Shown in pieces: positions 7,790-15,821 of a stretch of DNA of 64,000 nucleotides. Positions within the stretch are counted from its first letter, which is position 1; every line of letters starts with the position of its first letter. The DNA is from Flavobacteriaceae bacterium. Lineage in GTDB: Bacteria; Bacteroidota; Bacteroidia; Flavobacteriales; Flavobacteriaceae. Under the pieces are notes generated by a model. That model was not told where the DNA came from. It ran no database searches and saw only the letters and a program-made list of their open reading frames with translations. Where the stretch lies: assembly GCA_014238425.1 (NCBI GenBank), contig JABABD010000018.1, positions 62,001 to 126,000 of the forward strand, given 5' to 3'. The position numbers were made by a program, and so were the translations under genes.

Positions 7790-9199
7790 ATGTCAAGAAG
7801 AAAAGTTAAACAGGTTTTTACGAATATAGAAGTTATTGATGCTGGAGCTAAAGGAAAGTGTGTTGCCAAAGCCCCAGATGGCCGCGTCATTTTTTTAAGC
7901 AATGCAGTTCCTGGCGATGTTGTGGATATACAAACGTTCAAGAAAAGAAAATCCTATTACGAAGGTAAGGCAATAGTATTTCACAAATTGTCAGACAAAC
8001 GAACAGAACCCACATGTGAACATTTTGGAACTTGTGGCGGTTGCAAATGGCAACATATGAGTTATGAAAACCAACTCTTTTACAAGCAACAAGAAATCGT
8101 AAACAATCTCACAAGATTAGGGCATTTAGAGTTACCAGAAGTGACACCTATTCTTGGTGCTTCCGAACAGTATTTCTACAGAAACAAAATGGAATTTTCA
8201 TTTAGTGACAGTAGATGGCTGACTATAGAAGAAATTCAATCAGATAGAGATTTAGGCGATAAAAATGCCTTAGGTTTTCATATACCTGGCATGTGGGACA
8301 AAATTCTTGACATCTCGAAATGCCATTTACAAGAAGATCCATCAAACGCTATTCGAAATTTTGTAAAGGAATTTGCTGTTCAAAACAATTTAGAATTCTT
8401 TAATACAAGACAACAATCCGGACTTTTAAGAACACTCATGATTCGCAATACAAGTGTCGGAGAAATCATGGTACTTATTCAATTCTTCAAAGAAGATAAG
8501 ATGCAACGAGAATTATTACTCGATGCTTTGACTAAGCAATTTCCAGAGATAACATCACTTCAATACGTGGTTAATGGAAAAGCCAATGATACTATTTATG
8601 ATCAAGACGTTATCTGTTATAAAGGCAAGGATCATATTTTTGAGGAAATGGAAGGTCTTCGATTTAAGATTAATGCGAAGTCCTTTTACCAAACTAATTC
8701 TGCCCAAGCATACGAACTTTACAAGGTAACTAGAACTTTTGCAGATTTAAAAGGAGATGAACTCGTATACGATTTATATACAGGCACTGGAACTATAGCT
8801 CAATTTGTTGCCGAAAAAGCTAAGAAAGTAGTTGGAGTTGAAGCCGTGCCCGAAGCTATTGAAGCTGCCAAAGAAAATGCACAATTAAATGGAATTGCAA
8901 ACGTTGACTTTTATGTTGGAGACATGAAAAATGTTTTCAACGCAGATTTCATTGAAACTCATGGCAAGCCCAATGTTATTATTACTGATCCTCCACGAGA
9001 TGGTATGCATAAAGATGTAGTGCAACAAATATTGAACATTGCTCCAGAAAAAATCGTGTATGTGAGTTGCAATAGTGCGACACAGGCAAGAGATTTAGCT
9101 TTAATGAAAGACAATTATGATATAGTAAAAGTGCAACCCGTTGATATGTTCCCACAGACATTCCATTGCGAAAATGTTGTACTTTTAATAAAAAAGTAA
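7790..9199 (+). CDS. rlmD: 23S rRNA (uracil-5)-methyltransferase RlmD
   Basis: The enzyme methylates C5 of a conserved 23S rRNA uridine (U1939 in E. coli) using SAM. From the 7790 start it has 469 residues: an N-terminal TRAM domain (about 5-62), Fe-S ligands C76, C82 and C85 in CEHFGTCGGC plus a fourth in ISKCHL, a SAM site at YDLYTGTGTI, ITDPPRDGMH, and the catalytic nucleophile C427 in VYVSCNSATQ. RlmD followed by DUF6452 and DUF6048 is a recurring Flavobacteriaceae order; here a four-helix-bundle gene intervenes. Confidence 0.93.
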   Translation: MSRRKVKQVFTNIEVIDAGAKGKCVAKAPDGRVIFLSNAVPGDVVDIQTFKKRKSYYEGKAIVFHKLSDKRTEPTCEHFGTCGGCKWQHMSYENQLFYKQQEIVNNLTRLGHLELPEVTPILGASEQYFYRNKMEFSFSDSRWLTIEEIQSDRDLGDKNALGFHIPGMWDKILDISKCHLQEDPSNAIRNFVKEFAVQNNLEFFNTRQQSGLLRTLMIRNTSVGEIMVLIQFFKEDKMQRELLLDALTKQFPEITSLQYVVNGKANDTIYDQDVICYKGKDHIFEEMEGLRFKINAKSFYQTNSAQAYELYKVTRTFADLKGDELVYDLYTGTGTIAQFVAEKAKKVVGVEAVPEAIEAAKENAQLNGIANVDFYVGDMKNVFNADFIETHGKPNVIITDPPRDGMHKDVVQQILNIAPEKIVYVSCNSATQARDLALMKDNYDIVKVQPVDMFPQTFHCENVVLLIKK

Positions 9200-9201
9200 T
9201 T

Positions 9202-9219
9202 CGTTTATTCGATTAGTTG
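9202..9219 (+). repeat. Left arm of an inverted repeat around the four-helix-bundle gene
   Basis: CGTTTATTCGATTAGTTG pairs with 9576-9593 on the other strand at 14 of 18 positions. It lies 8 bases before the gene start, within degenerate octamers of the TTCGTTTA / TTCGATTA kind. Confidence 0.4.
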
Positions 9220-9227
9220 TTTAATTG

Positions 9228-9590
9228 ATGAAAATATATTCATTTGAAAAGTTAGAAGTTTGGAAAGAATCTGTCGAGCTAGTATCGCTAATTTATACAA
9301 TCACTGAAAAATTTCCTTCAGAAGAAAAATTTGGACTTATAAGTCAATTGAGAAGAGCTTCTGTTTCAATTTCTTCGAATTTGGCTGAAGGAACTTCTAG
9401 GAAAACATTCAAAGATAAAGCACACTTCACCACTATTTCTTATAGTTCTGCCATGGAAGTGTTAAATCAACTTATAATTTCTAAAGAATTGAATTTTATC
9501 CCTGAAAATGATTATATATTAGCACGAACCAAAATTGAAAAAATAACAAACATGTTAAATGCGTTACGTAATTACCAAATCAACAAATAA
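9228..9590 (+). CDS. Four-helix-bundle protein (23S rRNA intervening-sequence / bAvd-like family)
   Basis: The ATG at 9228 follows a TTG that could also be read as a start. The 120 residues open with the family signature FEKLEVWKESVEL and contain ISQLRRASVSISSNLAEGT, matching the family first seen as ORFs in 23S rRNA intervening sequences and related to the Avd accessory protein of diversity-generating retroelements. Stand-alone copies have no known function. It splits the usual rlmD-DUF6452 pairing and lies between inverted repeats, so it was probably acquired. No reverse transcriptase is nearby, so this is not a retroelement. Confidence 0.9.
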   Translation: MKIYSFEKLEVWKESVELVSLIYTITEKFPSEEKFGLISQLRRASVSISSNLAEGTSRKTFKDKAHFTTISYSSAMEVLNQLIISKELNFIPENDYILARTKIEKITNMLNALRNYQINK

Positions 9591-9593
9591 ACG
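9576..9593 (-). repeat. Right arm of the inverted repeat around the four-helix-bundle gene
   Basis: CAAATCAACAAATAAACG overlaps the last codons and stop of the gene, and its reverse complement matches the left arm at 14 of 18 bases. Confidence 0.4.
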
Positions 9594-9612
9594 CATCCAC
9601 ATTTTTTATTAT

Positions 9613-10161
9613 ATGAGAAAATTTCAAATAACATTTTTTTTTGCCATATTAGTTACATGTTTAATGCTATTGAATGGTTGTGAACGTGATGATATATGTG
9701 CAGAATCTACTCCAACAACACCAAATGCCATTATTACTTTTTTTGACATTGCCAATCCAGGGACATTGAAATCTGTAACCGGTTTGCGCATAATTGGCGA
9801 AGATGAATTAACACCGTTAGCAACAGTAAATGTGGTGACAACAGATTCTATTGCTATTCCTTTAAGAACCACTATGAATACCACAACCTATATTTTCCAT
9901 AAAGAATATAGTGTAGATGATAACGGGACACCAGATGATGCCACAGATGACATTATTAATGGCAATCCAGATACGCTGACCATAACTTATGCACATGAAG
10001 AAGTATATGTCTCTCGTGCTTGTGGTTTTAAGACTATATATAAGAATTTCACCATTAGTTTAGTAGACGACGGTGATAATTGGATACAAACATTCTCAAA
10101 TGCCGAAGGCATTATAAACATAGAAAATGAAAATCAAGCACATATCAACATTACGCATTAG
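9613..10161 (+). CDS. DUF6452 family lipoprotein
   Basis: The start at 9613 gives 182 residues with a lipoprotein signal (MRKFQITFFFAILVTCLMLL, then NGC with C23 as the lipid site). The mature part is a likely beta-sandwich with RDDICAEST and YVSRACGFKT, whose cysteines may pair. Its end overlaps the next gene (DUF6048) by 35 bases, so the two are surely coupled. The DUF6452-DUF6048 pair next to rlmD is conserved in Flavobacteriaceae; function unknown, probably cell-envelope. Confidence 0.85.
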   Translation: MRKFQITFFFAILVTCLMLLNGCERDDICAESTPTTPNAIITFFDIANPGTLKSVTGLRIIGEDELTPLATVNVVTTDSIAIPLRTTMNTTTYIFHKEYSVDDNGTPDDATDDIINGNPDTLTITYAHEEVYVSRACGFKTIYKNFTISLVDDGDNWIQTFSNAEGIINIENENQAHINITH

Positions 10162-10867
10162 TCTATGTCTTTTGCTAATGTCGGTATCGGTATTAGCACA
10201 GGATAAAGAGGTCGTTCAAGAAACACTAGAACAGACAACAAAGGACAGCGTAAAAATCACAAATCGCTACGGTCTTCGATTAGGCGGAGACATTAGTAAA
10301 CTTGCCCGTACAGCTCTAGAAGATGGTTACAAAGGTTTTGAGGTCATGGGGGATTACCGATTGACAAAACGCTTATATATTGCTGGCGAACTTGGTACAG
10401 AAGAGAAAACAACAATAACCGAATTTTTGAATAGTACCGCTAATGGCAGTTACTTTAAAGCTGGTATCGACTATAATACGTACGAGAATTGGTTTGGAAT
10501 GGAAAACGCTATTTACACTGGTGTACGTGTTGGTGCTAGCACCTTCAAACAAACACTTAATAGCTTTACAGTATACAACACCAATCAATATTTTGGCGAA
10601 CAATTTTCATCAGCAACACCACAAGAATTTAGCGGATTAACAGCGTTATGGACAGAACTTATTATTGGTATAAAGGTAGAAGTACTTCCAAATTTATATC
10701 TCGGGCTTAATGCACAGCTTAAAGTGCTAATTTCTGATGATGCGCCTAACAATTTTGAAAACGTTTACATTCCAGGATATAATAAAACCTATGACAGCGG
10801 GCGTTTTGGAGTTGGTTATGGGTATAATATTTCTTACCTTATTCCTTTGTATAAAAAGGAAAAGTAA
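10127..10867 (+). CDS. DUF6048 family outer-membrane beta-barrel-like protein
   Basis: This 246-residue protein has a signal peptide ending SVSVLAQ (about residue 25) and then alternating strands with Gly/Tyr pairs (GYKGFEVMGDYRLTKRLYIAGELG, read in two parts), ending in FGVGYGYNISYLIPLY. That looks like a small beta-barrel or barrel-like periplasmic protein. It overlaps DUF6452 and is followed without a gap by a DinB gene. The biochemical role is unknown. Confidence 0.85.
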   Translation: MKIKHISTLRISLCLLLMSVSVLAQDKEVVQETLEQTTKDSVKITNRYGLRLGGDISKLARTALEDGYKGFEVMGDYRLTKRLYIAGELGTEEKTTITEFLNSTANGSYFKAGIDYNTYENWFGMENAIYTGVRVGASTFKQTLNSFTVYNTNQYFGEQFSSATPQEFSGLTALWTELIIGIKVEVLPNLYLGLNAQLKVLISDDAPNNFENVYIPGYNKTYDSGRFGVGYGYNISYLIPLYKKEK

Positions 10868-11395
10868 ATGACCAAAGACGAAATTACCGAGCTTCTTCAA
10901 GAGAAGCATCAAACACTGCTTGATTGGTTAGAATCTCACGATGATGAGAAATGGGAAATCGGCCCAGAAAGCAAGTGGACGACTGGACAACAAGCCTTAC
11001 ACCTTCTTCAAAGTATCAAGCCACTAAATGATGCATTGAGTATGCCTAAATTCTTGCTGAAATACAAATTTGGAAAAGCTAATAGAGCTGTTCGCGACTT
11101 TAATGCTATCGTTAAACGTTATCAGGAACGTCTTAGTGAAGTACCTGAAGGTCTTACTTTTGGCCCCTCTCGCAATATGAAAGTACCCAAACTAAAAGAT
11201 AAACCCTATATCCTGAATCGATTACAAGTAGAAAACAAAAAACTACAGTATAAAACTCAGAAATGGAAAGATAAAGACCTGAATAACTTCATACTTCCTC
11301 ATCCTCTCATGGGCAAGATGCCTGTTAGAGAAATTGTTATGTGGACAGCATATCATATCGAACACCATACCAAACAATTACAAGAGAAATATTAA
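10868..11395 (+). CDS. DinB family protein
   Basis: The 175-residue four-helix protein ends in WTAYHIEHHTKQLQEKY, the DinB-type third-His motif; an earlier His in ALHLLQSIKPL could complete a metal site. DinB/YfiT proteins are metal-dependent hydrolases or thiol transferases, mostly uncharacterised. Its ATG directly follows the DUF6048 stop, so it is likely cotranscribed. It is one of three DinB-type genes in the window (also 19576 and 36663), none closely alike. Confidence 0.82.
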   Translation: MTKDEITELLQEKHQTLLDWLESHDDEKWEIGPESKWTTGQQALHLLQSIKPLNDALSMPKFLLKYKFGKANRAVRDFNAIVKRYQERLSEVPEGLTFGPSRNMKVPKLKDKPYILNRLQVENKKLQYKTQKWKDKDLNNFILPHPLMGKMPVREIVMWTAYHIEHHTKQLQEKY

Positions 11396-11397
11396 AT

Positions 11398-12003
11398 ATG
11401 AGTTGGATAGAGACCATTACCTACGATGATGCCGATAAACCACTAAAACGTATCTACGACCGCGTCAAAGGCCCAGATAACAATATCGATAACGTGCTGA
11501 CCATTCATAGCCTACGACCACATACTTTGGTTGGCCATATGACACTATACAAGGCTGTACTTCATAACACCAATAACAGCCTGCCAAAATGGTATTTGGA
11601 ATGTTTAGGTGTATATGTTAGTTATTTGAACCAATGCGATTATTGTGTAGCTCATCATTTCACTGGATTGAAACGATTGTTAAATGATGATGAAAAATCC
11701 AATCAGTTTATGGATATGGTTAAAAAGGGAGCCGCAAACACTTTTTTTGATAATCATTATAATGATGGCATAGTTCACGCACGACAGTTGACACTCGACC
11801 ATGCTAATATCACTAAATCAGATATCGACAACTTAAAATTTTCTGGTTTTTCTGAAGGTGAAATACTAGAAATTAATCAAGTAGTGAGTTATTTTAATTA
11901 TGTAAATCGCAGCGTAGTTGGTTTGGGTGTGACAACTGAGGGAGATATTATTGGTTTATCACCTAATGAGAGTAGCGACCCAAAAGATTGGAGTCATACA
12001 TAA
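11398..12003 (+). CDS. Peroxidase-related (AhpD / carboxymuconolactone decarboxylase-like) protein
   Basis: Start at 11398, two bases after the DinB stop, gives 201 residues. The all-helical fold carries the AhpD redox motif C80-D-Y-C83 followed by AHH (H86, H87), in YVSYLNQCDYCVAHH. Proteins of this type reduce peroxides or organic hydroperoxides using the CxxC pair. The physiological partner is not evident. A frame extension to 11341 lies inside the DinB gene and is not used. Confidence 0.88.
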   Translation: MSWIETITYDDADKPLKRIYDRVKGPDNNIDNVLTIHSLRPHTLVGHMTLYKAVLHNTNNSLPKWYLECLGVYVSYLNQCDYCVAHHFTGLKRLLNDDEKSNQFMDMVKKGAANTFFDNHYNDGIVHARQLTLDHANITKSDIDNLKFSGFSEGEILEINQVVSYFNYVNRSVVGLGVTTEGDIIGLSPNESSDPKDWSHT

Positions 12004-12045
12004 GCAACCTTTTTACAAGTAATGCATCTTCCTTAAAAACTCACT

Positions 12046-12654
12046 ATGAAAAACATACTGAAATTGCTCTTACTTGGGCCTTTATTGATGGCTTTTCAGT
12101 GTGATGATGAGATAGAAAGTGATTTAAAGTTCAATACATTCAAAGCATCAGTTACGCCACAATCCATTTATAGTGTTGATGATGTGGTCTGGATTGAGGG
12201 CTATATTTCTTCTAAAGTTTTTGATACATCTGTTAACGATTCTATTTTTACGGAGACACCAGGCCAAGATTATTTCTCCATTATGAGGCTTATAGACTCA
12301 GACCCACTAAGTAATAGTATAGATGCTATTGACCAATTTGAATTGATATTTGACAGAGGTGTCTTTGATACGGTCGGTTTTTGTGAAAATTCTGAAATGA
12401 CAGCTCAAGGCGTACTGAATGATGATGAATCCCTTTACACCTATAGGCTTGGTCTGAAAGCCTTGCAAGCTGGGGATTATATGATTAGTTTTGACTGGCG
12501 TACAACCTTGAACAATACCGATAGAAATGAAGCTATCATTACGGATTACTTATTAACGAATCATCCCAATCAAATAGGATTCAATAAATGTGGTGATGTG
12601 TCTTGGAAATTCTTGAATGAAACGAACGGTGAACTCTATTTTACAGTGAATTAA
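12046..12654 (+). CDS. Hypothetical lipoprotein
   Basis: The 202 residues begin with MKNILKLLLLGPLLMAFQC, a lipoprotein signal with the lipid cysteine at residue 19, followed by an acidic linker (DDEIESD). The mature domain is mostly predicted strands with two further cysteines (GFCENSE, NKCGDVSW). I do not recognise a family. It lies between an AhpD-like gene and a methyltransferase gene on the same strand, with no sign of shared function. Confidence 0.75.
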   Translation: MKNILKLLLLGPLLMAFQCDDEIESDLKFNTFKASVTPQSIYSVDDVVWIEGYISSKVFDTSVNDSIFTETPGQDYFSIMRLIDSDPLSNSIDAIDQFELIFDRGVFDTVGFCENSEMTAQGVLNDDESLYTYRLGLKALQAGDYMISFDWRTTLNNTDRNEAIITDYLLTNHPNQIGFNKCGDVSWKFLNETNGELYFTVN

Positions 12655-12723
12655 TTAGCGCTGTCCAGATATTAAGAGAAGACATTTACTTACAACTTCG
12701 TATCTTTCAGGAAAACGCTATTC

Positions 12724-13500
12724 TTGAAACGTTTTCATCTTTTTGAATTTGAAGATTTTCCTTGGTTCCCTAAACTTATTCGTGATGGCGGGACTGATTT
12801 TTTAGGTTTCATGCTGAAGACCATGAAATTCTATGAACCAGTCATACCCATTCTTGAGGATTTAGTTAAAGAGACGGGACATCATCATATTGTGGATTTA
12901 TGTTCTGGTAATGGTGGGCCAATTTCGCTCATTTCAAAACAGATTAACCAGGATATGCAAATGCGTTATACACTCACTGATAAATTTCCAAATATCTCGG
13001 CGTATAAAACTTATGAAAAGGAAACAAAGGGCCGTATATCCTATCTTACAGAACCACTAGATGTATTAATAGATTCAATTAATATCAATGGCATTCGTAC
13101 TATCTTTACAGCCATACACCATTTCAAACCTAGTGATGTGAAAATCATACTTAAAAATGTCGTGGATGATCAAATGCCCATTGCTATTTTTGACGGTGGT
13201 AATAAACATATTGGTAGCATTTTGGCCATACTGCTCACCCATCCTATTTTGTTCTTATTTGGAACCCCTTTTATAACACCTTTTAAATGGAGTCGCATAT
13301 TGTTTACATATCTCATTCCACTCATACCATTGTACGCCATTTGGGATGGCATGGTCTCCGTATTAAGATTGCACACACCAGATGCACTCCTGCAATTCGC
13401 ACAAGAGGTCGATACCGAACAACACTTCCAATGGTCCTCTGGAAAAACAAAAAATCGATTAGGGTTTTCTGTAGCATATTTGATAGGCAAACCTAAATAA
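12724..13500 (+). CDS. Class I SAM-dependent methyltransferase with a C-terminal membrane segment
   Basis: No in-frame ATG fits, and the TTG at 12724 gives MKRFHLFEFEDFPWFP, so a TTG start is likely. The 258 residues contain a SAM site at IVDLCSGNGGPISL and TDKFPN, then a hydrophobic region (about 160-205) with two possible membrane helices. Small-molecule or lipid methylation at the membrane is plausible but unproven. A TATCTTTC sequence at 12701, one base off the -7 consensus, may be its promoter. Confidence 0.8.
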   Translation: MKRFHLFEFEDFPWFPKLIRDGGTDFLGFMLKTMKFYEPVIPILEDLVKETGHHHIVDLCSGNGGPISLISKQINQDMQMRYTLTDKFPNISAYKTYEKETKGRISYLTEPLDVLIDSININGIRTIFTAIHHFKPSDVKIILKNVVDDQMPIAIFDGGNKHIGSILAILLTHPILFLFGTPFITPFKWSRILFTYLIPLIPLYAIWDGMVSVLRLHTPDALLQFAQEVDTEQHFQWSSGKTKNRLGFSVAYLIGKPK

Positions 13501-13603
13501 TATTGTTAACAACTACTGGTTATCAAAGCTTTAAAATGGTTGTTATTACTTATTAAATCATCTAACTTAGTTGCATGTTCATCAATTAAATCATATACCA
13601 ATT

Positions 13604-14053
13604 ATGAAACAGTACATTTTCATAGTCTTTTGTCTATTGTTCATAACACAATGTTCAGACAAACCATCTACAACTACAGAACCTTTAACCAAAACTCCTG
13701 ATCAAATAGCCGTTGAAGGTGTTATTCAAAATTATTTTGATGGTTGGTTAACAGGAGACACAACTTTGGTTGGCAGTGCCATGCATAAGTCTTGTCATTT
13801 AAAATTTGTACGCGATGGCAGTGTATCCATTCGAAACAGAACACAATATTTAAGTGGTTTCAAACCAAGGCCACGTCTTGCGAATTCAGAAGGTCGAATC
13901 ATTAGTATAGATATAACAAGAACAGCCGCTGAAGCCAAAATTGAACTCGAAACTGAAACGCGCTTGTTCACAGATTATTTCAATCTACTAAAAGAAGGAG
14001 ATCGTTGGTATATCACTGATAAAGTCTCAACAAGCATTACGAAAGAAAAATAG
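13604..14053 (+). CDS. NTF2-like (lumazine-binding / SnoaL type) lipoprotein
   Basis: The start at 13604 gives a lipoprotein signal (MKQYIFIVFCLLFITQC, lipid Cys17) and 149 residues. The mature part follows the putative lumazine-binding NTF2-like pattern: a helix with VEGVIQNYFDGWLTGDTTLV, then DGSVSIRNRTQYLSGF and strands ending DRWYITDKV. Such domains bind small ligands or act as accessory folds; no catalytic residues can be assigned. It stands alone. Confidence 0.8.
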   Translation: MKQYIFIVFCLLFITQCSDKPSTTTEPLTKTPDQIAVEGVIQNYFDGWLTGDTTLVGSAMHKSCHLKFVRDGSVSIRNRTQYLSGFKPRPRLANSEGRIISIDITRTAAEAKIELETETRLFTDYFNLLKEGDRWYITDKVSTSITKEK

Positions 14054-14056
14054 GTT

Positions 14057-14114
14057 TGGGTATCCGATTCCGTTATAGCAAGGCAACTTTTTAGTTCTTA
14101 GTTGCCTATACCCA
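14057..14114. other. Nested inverted repeat in a 230-base gene-free gap
   Basis: Just after the NTF2-like gene, AGGCAACT (14081-14088) pairs perfectly with AGTTGCCT (14100-14107), and an outer pair TGGGTAT (14057-14063) matches ATACCCA (14108-14114), leaving 17 unpaired bases on one side. There is no T-run at the right end, so it is not a standard terminator. It could be an RNA structure or a decayed repeat. The rest of the gap to 14283 shows only the hairpin at 14231. Confidence 0.5.
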
Positions 14115-14230
14115 TTGCATGCTATATCAACTCATAAATGTATAGATAAGACTATTACAGCGTACTGATTTCTCTACTCAATAAAAATATTAAGTAACAA
14201 TCCATCACCTTATTCGTCATACTAAAATAT

Positions 14231-14256
14231 AGCAGACAACGTTTTTGTTGTTTGCT
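14231..14256. other. Hairpin upstream of the 14284 gene
   Basis: AGCAGACAAC and GTTGTTTGCT form a 10-bp stem with one mismatch around GTTTTT, 28 bases before the next start codon. It could be a 5' leader structure or a weak terminator for the upstream transcript. Confidence 0.35.
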
Positions 14257-14283
14257 GCGTCTATATTATAAACCATCATATCA

Positions 14284-15774
14284 ATGACATCTATTATCAA
14301 GAAACTCTTTGTAATAACATTACTTTTCTCAGCAGGCATTTTGTCAGCACAAACCTTTAGCTCTACAATATTAGATCAAGAAACCAACGAGCCTATTCCT
14401 TTCGCTACTGTACAATATGGTGAGCATCGTGGGGTCATTAGTAATGAAGAAGGCATCTTTAGTTTTACACTTAAAACAAATCCAAAAGACAGTGATAGTC
14501 TACATATCTCTTCCATGGGTTATGAGAAAAAAAGTTTCACATTACAAACACCACTAGACAGCCTCATAATTTTATCACCAAAAGCAATCGATTTAAAGAG
14601 CGTATTTCTATCTAGTGACCCCTTAGAACCTAGGGAGATCGTAGAGAAAGTAAAGGAAAACATGGATGCCAACTATCATGTGAAACTCTCCAAGAAAAAG
14701 ATATTCTTCAGACAGTCAGATCTCAGTCAAATGAAAAAAGTGGATTTTGGGTTTCAGAAATCCTCTATTGTTGAGCTAGATAAACACCTTATCGATAGCA
14801 TTGCTGGACTTATTCCTAGACACTCCTCGTATTACCGAGAAGTGGTAGGTGATTTTTATGGAAATTATGGGAAGCATAAATTTCATATCGATAAAGCGGC
14901 AGAACTTTATGACAAAACTAAAGACGTTTCTATGGACGGACTATCAGAAAAGATGGAACGCATCTTTAAAGAGAATATTAAACCAGACTCTTATCTTAAG
15001 ATAAAATCTGGTCTTTTCAGCACCAAAGTACAATTAGATTCTCTTAAAGCTGAGCATGAAGAAGAAGCGGATGCAATGGTGCAAGTGGAGAATACCGATA
15101 ATCAAAATTTCAATCAGCAAATGACGAACCGCATATCTGAATTGTACGAGCAACTGTTTTTTAATGAGGACAGTAAGATTGACATCCTAAGAAAATCTAA
15201 TCGGTACGAATTCAAGCTTAAGGATTACACTTATATAGAAGAGGCACCAGTATATGTTTTAGAATTTCAACCTAAAGGCAAAAAGGATTTTAAGGGCATG
15301 ATGTATATCAACATGGATGACTTTGCTATTCTGCGTTTGGAATTTAATAATGTTAGGCCGATACAACGGTTTGGATTGTTAGGAATTACGTATCGTCACA
15401 ACATTTATAAAGGTCGAATGTTGTTTCAAAAAGATGCTGAAGGCGGTTATAGTCCAAAATACTTGGAGCTAGATAGCGGTGTCTTTTTTGGTTTAAAAAG
15501 GCCTCTAAAAATCAAAGAGAAGAACAAGCACGTAAAAGGGAGACGTAAACAGAATGAGCTGTCTCTTAAATTAGATGTCCAAATGACGCAACGTAACAAG
15601 TTTGAGTTGGTAGTCTTCAATTCTGAGAATATCAATGAAAGTGCTTATGAAAGCGCTCCCGAAAATAAAGATGTAAAAGCTACGTATTTGTCCAAATACG
15701 ACCCAAATTTCTGGCAAGGCTATACTATCATGGAACCTAATGCAGCAATACAAGCGTTTAAGGTGGTAGAGTAA
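14284..15774 (+). CDS. Secreted protein with N-terminal carboxypeptidase-like regulatory domain
   Basis: The 496 residues open with a signal peptide ending GILSAQ, followed (about residues 26-100) by a CarboxypepD_reg-like beta-sandwich: ILDQETNEPIPFATVQYG and GVISNEEGIFSF. The remaining 390 residues are a Bacteroidota-type extension with a long charged helix region and strands such as DYTYIEEAPVYVLEFQPKG, lacking a TonB plug or barrel signature. These proteins are envelope-associated with no known activity. It converges on the RlmL-like methyltransferase gene. Confidence 0.85.
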   Translation: MTSIIKKLFVITLLFSAGILSAQTFSSTILDQETNEPIPFATVQYGEHRGVISNEEGIFSFTLKTNPKDSDSLHISSMGYEKKSFTLQTPLDSLIILSPKAIDLKSVFLSSDPLEPREIVEKVKENMDANYHVKLSKKKIFFRQSDLSQMKKVDFGFQKSSIVELDKHLIDSIAGLIPRHSSYYREVVGDFYGNYGKHKFHIDKAAELYDKTKDVSMDGLSEKMERIFKENIKPDSYLKIKSGLFSTKVQLDSLKAEHEEEADAMVQVENTDNQNFNQQMTNRISELYEQLFFNEDSKIDILRKSNRYEFKLKDYTYIEEAPVYVLEFQPKGKKDFKGMMYINMDDFAILRLEFNNVRPIQRFGLLGITYRHNIYKGRMLFQKDAEGGYSPKYLELDSGVFFGLKRPLKIKEKNKHVKGRRKQNELSLKLDVQMTQRNKFELVVFNSENINESAYESAPENKDVKATYLSKYDPNFWQGYTIMEPNAAIQAFKVVE

Positions 15775-15777
15775 GAA

Positions 15778-15821
15778 GTCATTTCGATACAATTATCAAC
15801 ACGTTGAAATCACTCAATGAC
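15778..15821. repeat. Degenerate member of a dispersed palindromic repeat family
   Basis: It fills the 47-base gap between two convergent stops. Its ends (GTCATT and AATGAC) pair, and the inner arms carry TTTCGATA and TTGAAAT, resembling the repeats at 18487 and 56595. It may also help end transcription. Confidence 0.5.

Noticed and set aside
9228-9590. Avd component of a diversity-generating retroelement
   Set aside because: No reverse transcriptase, template repeat or variable repeat is seen nearby.
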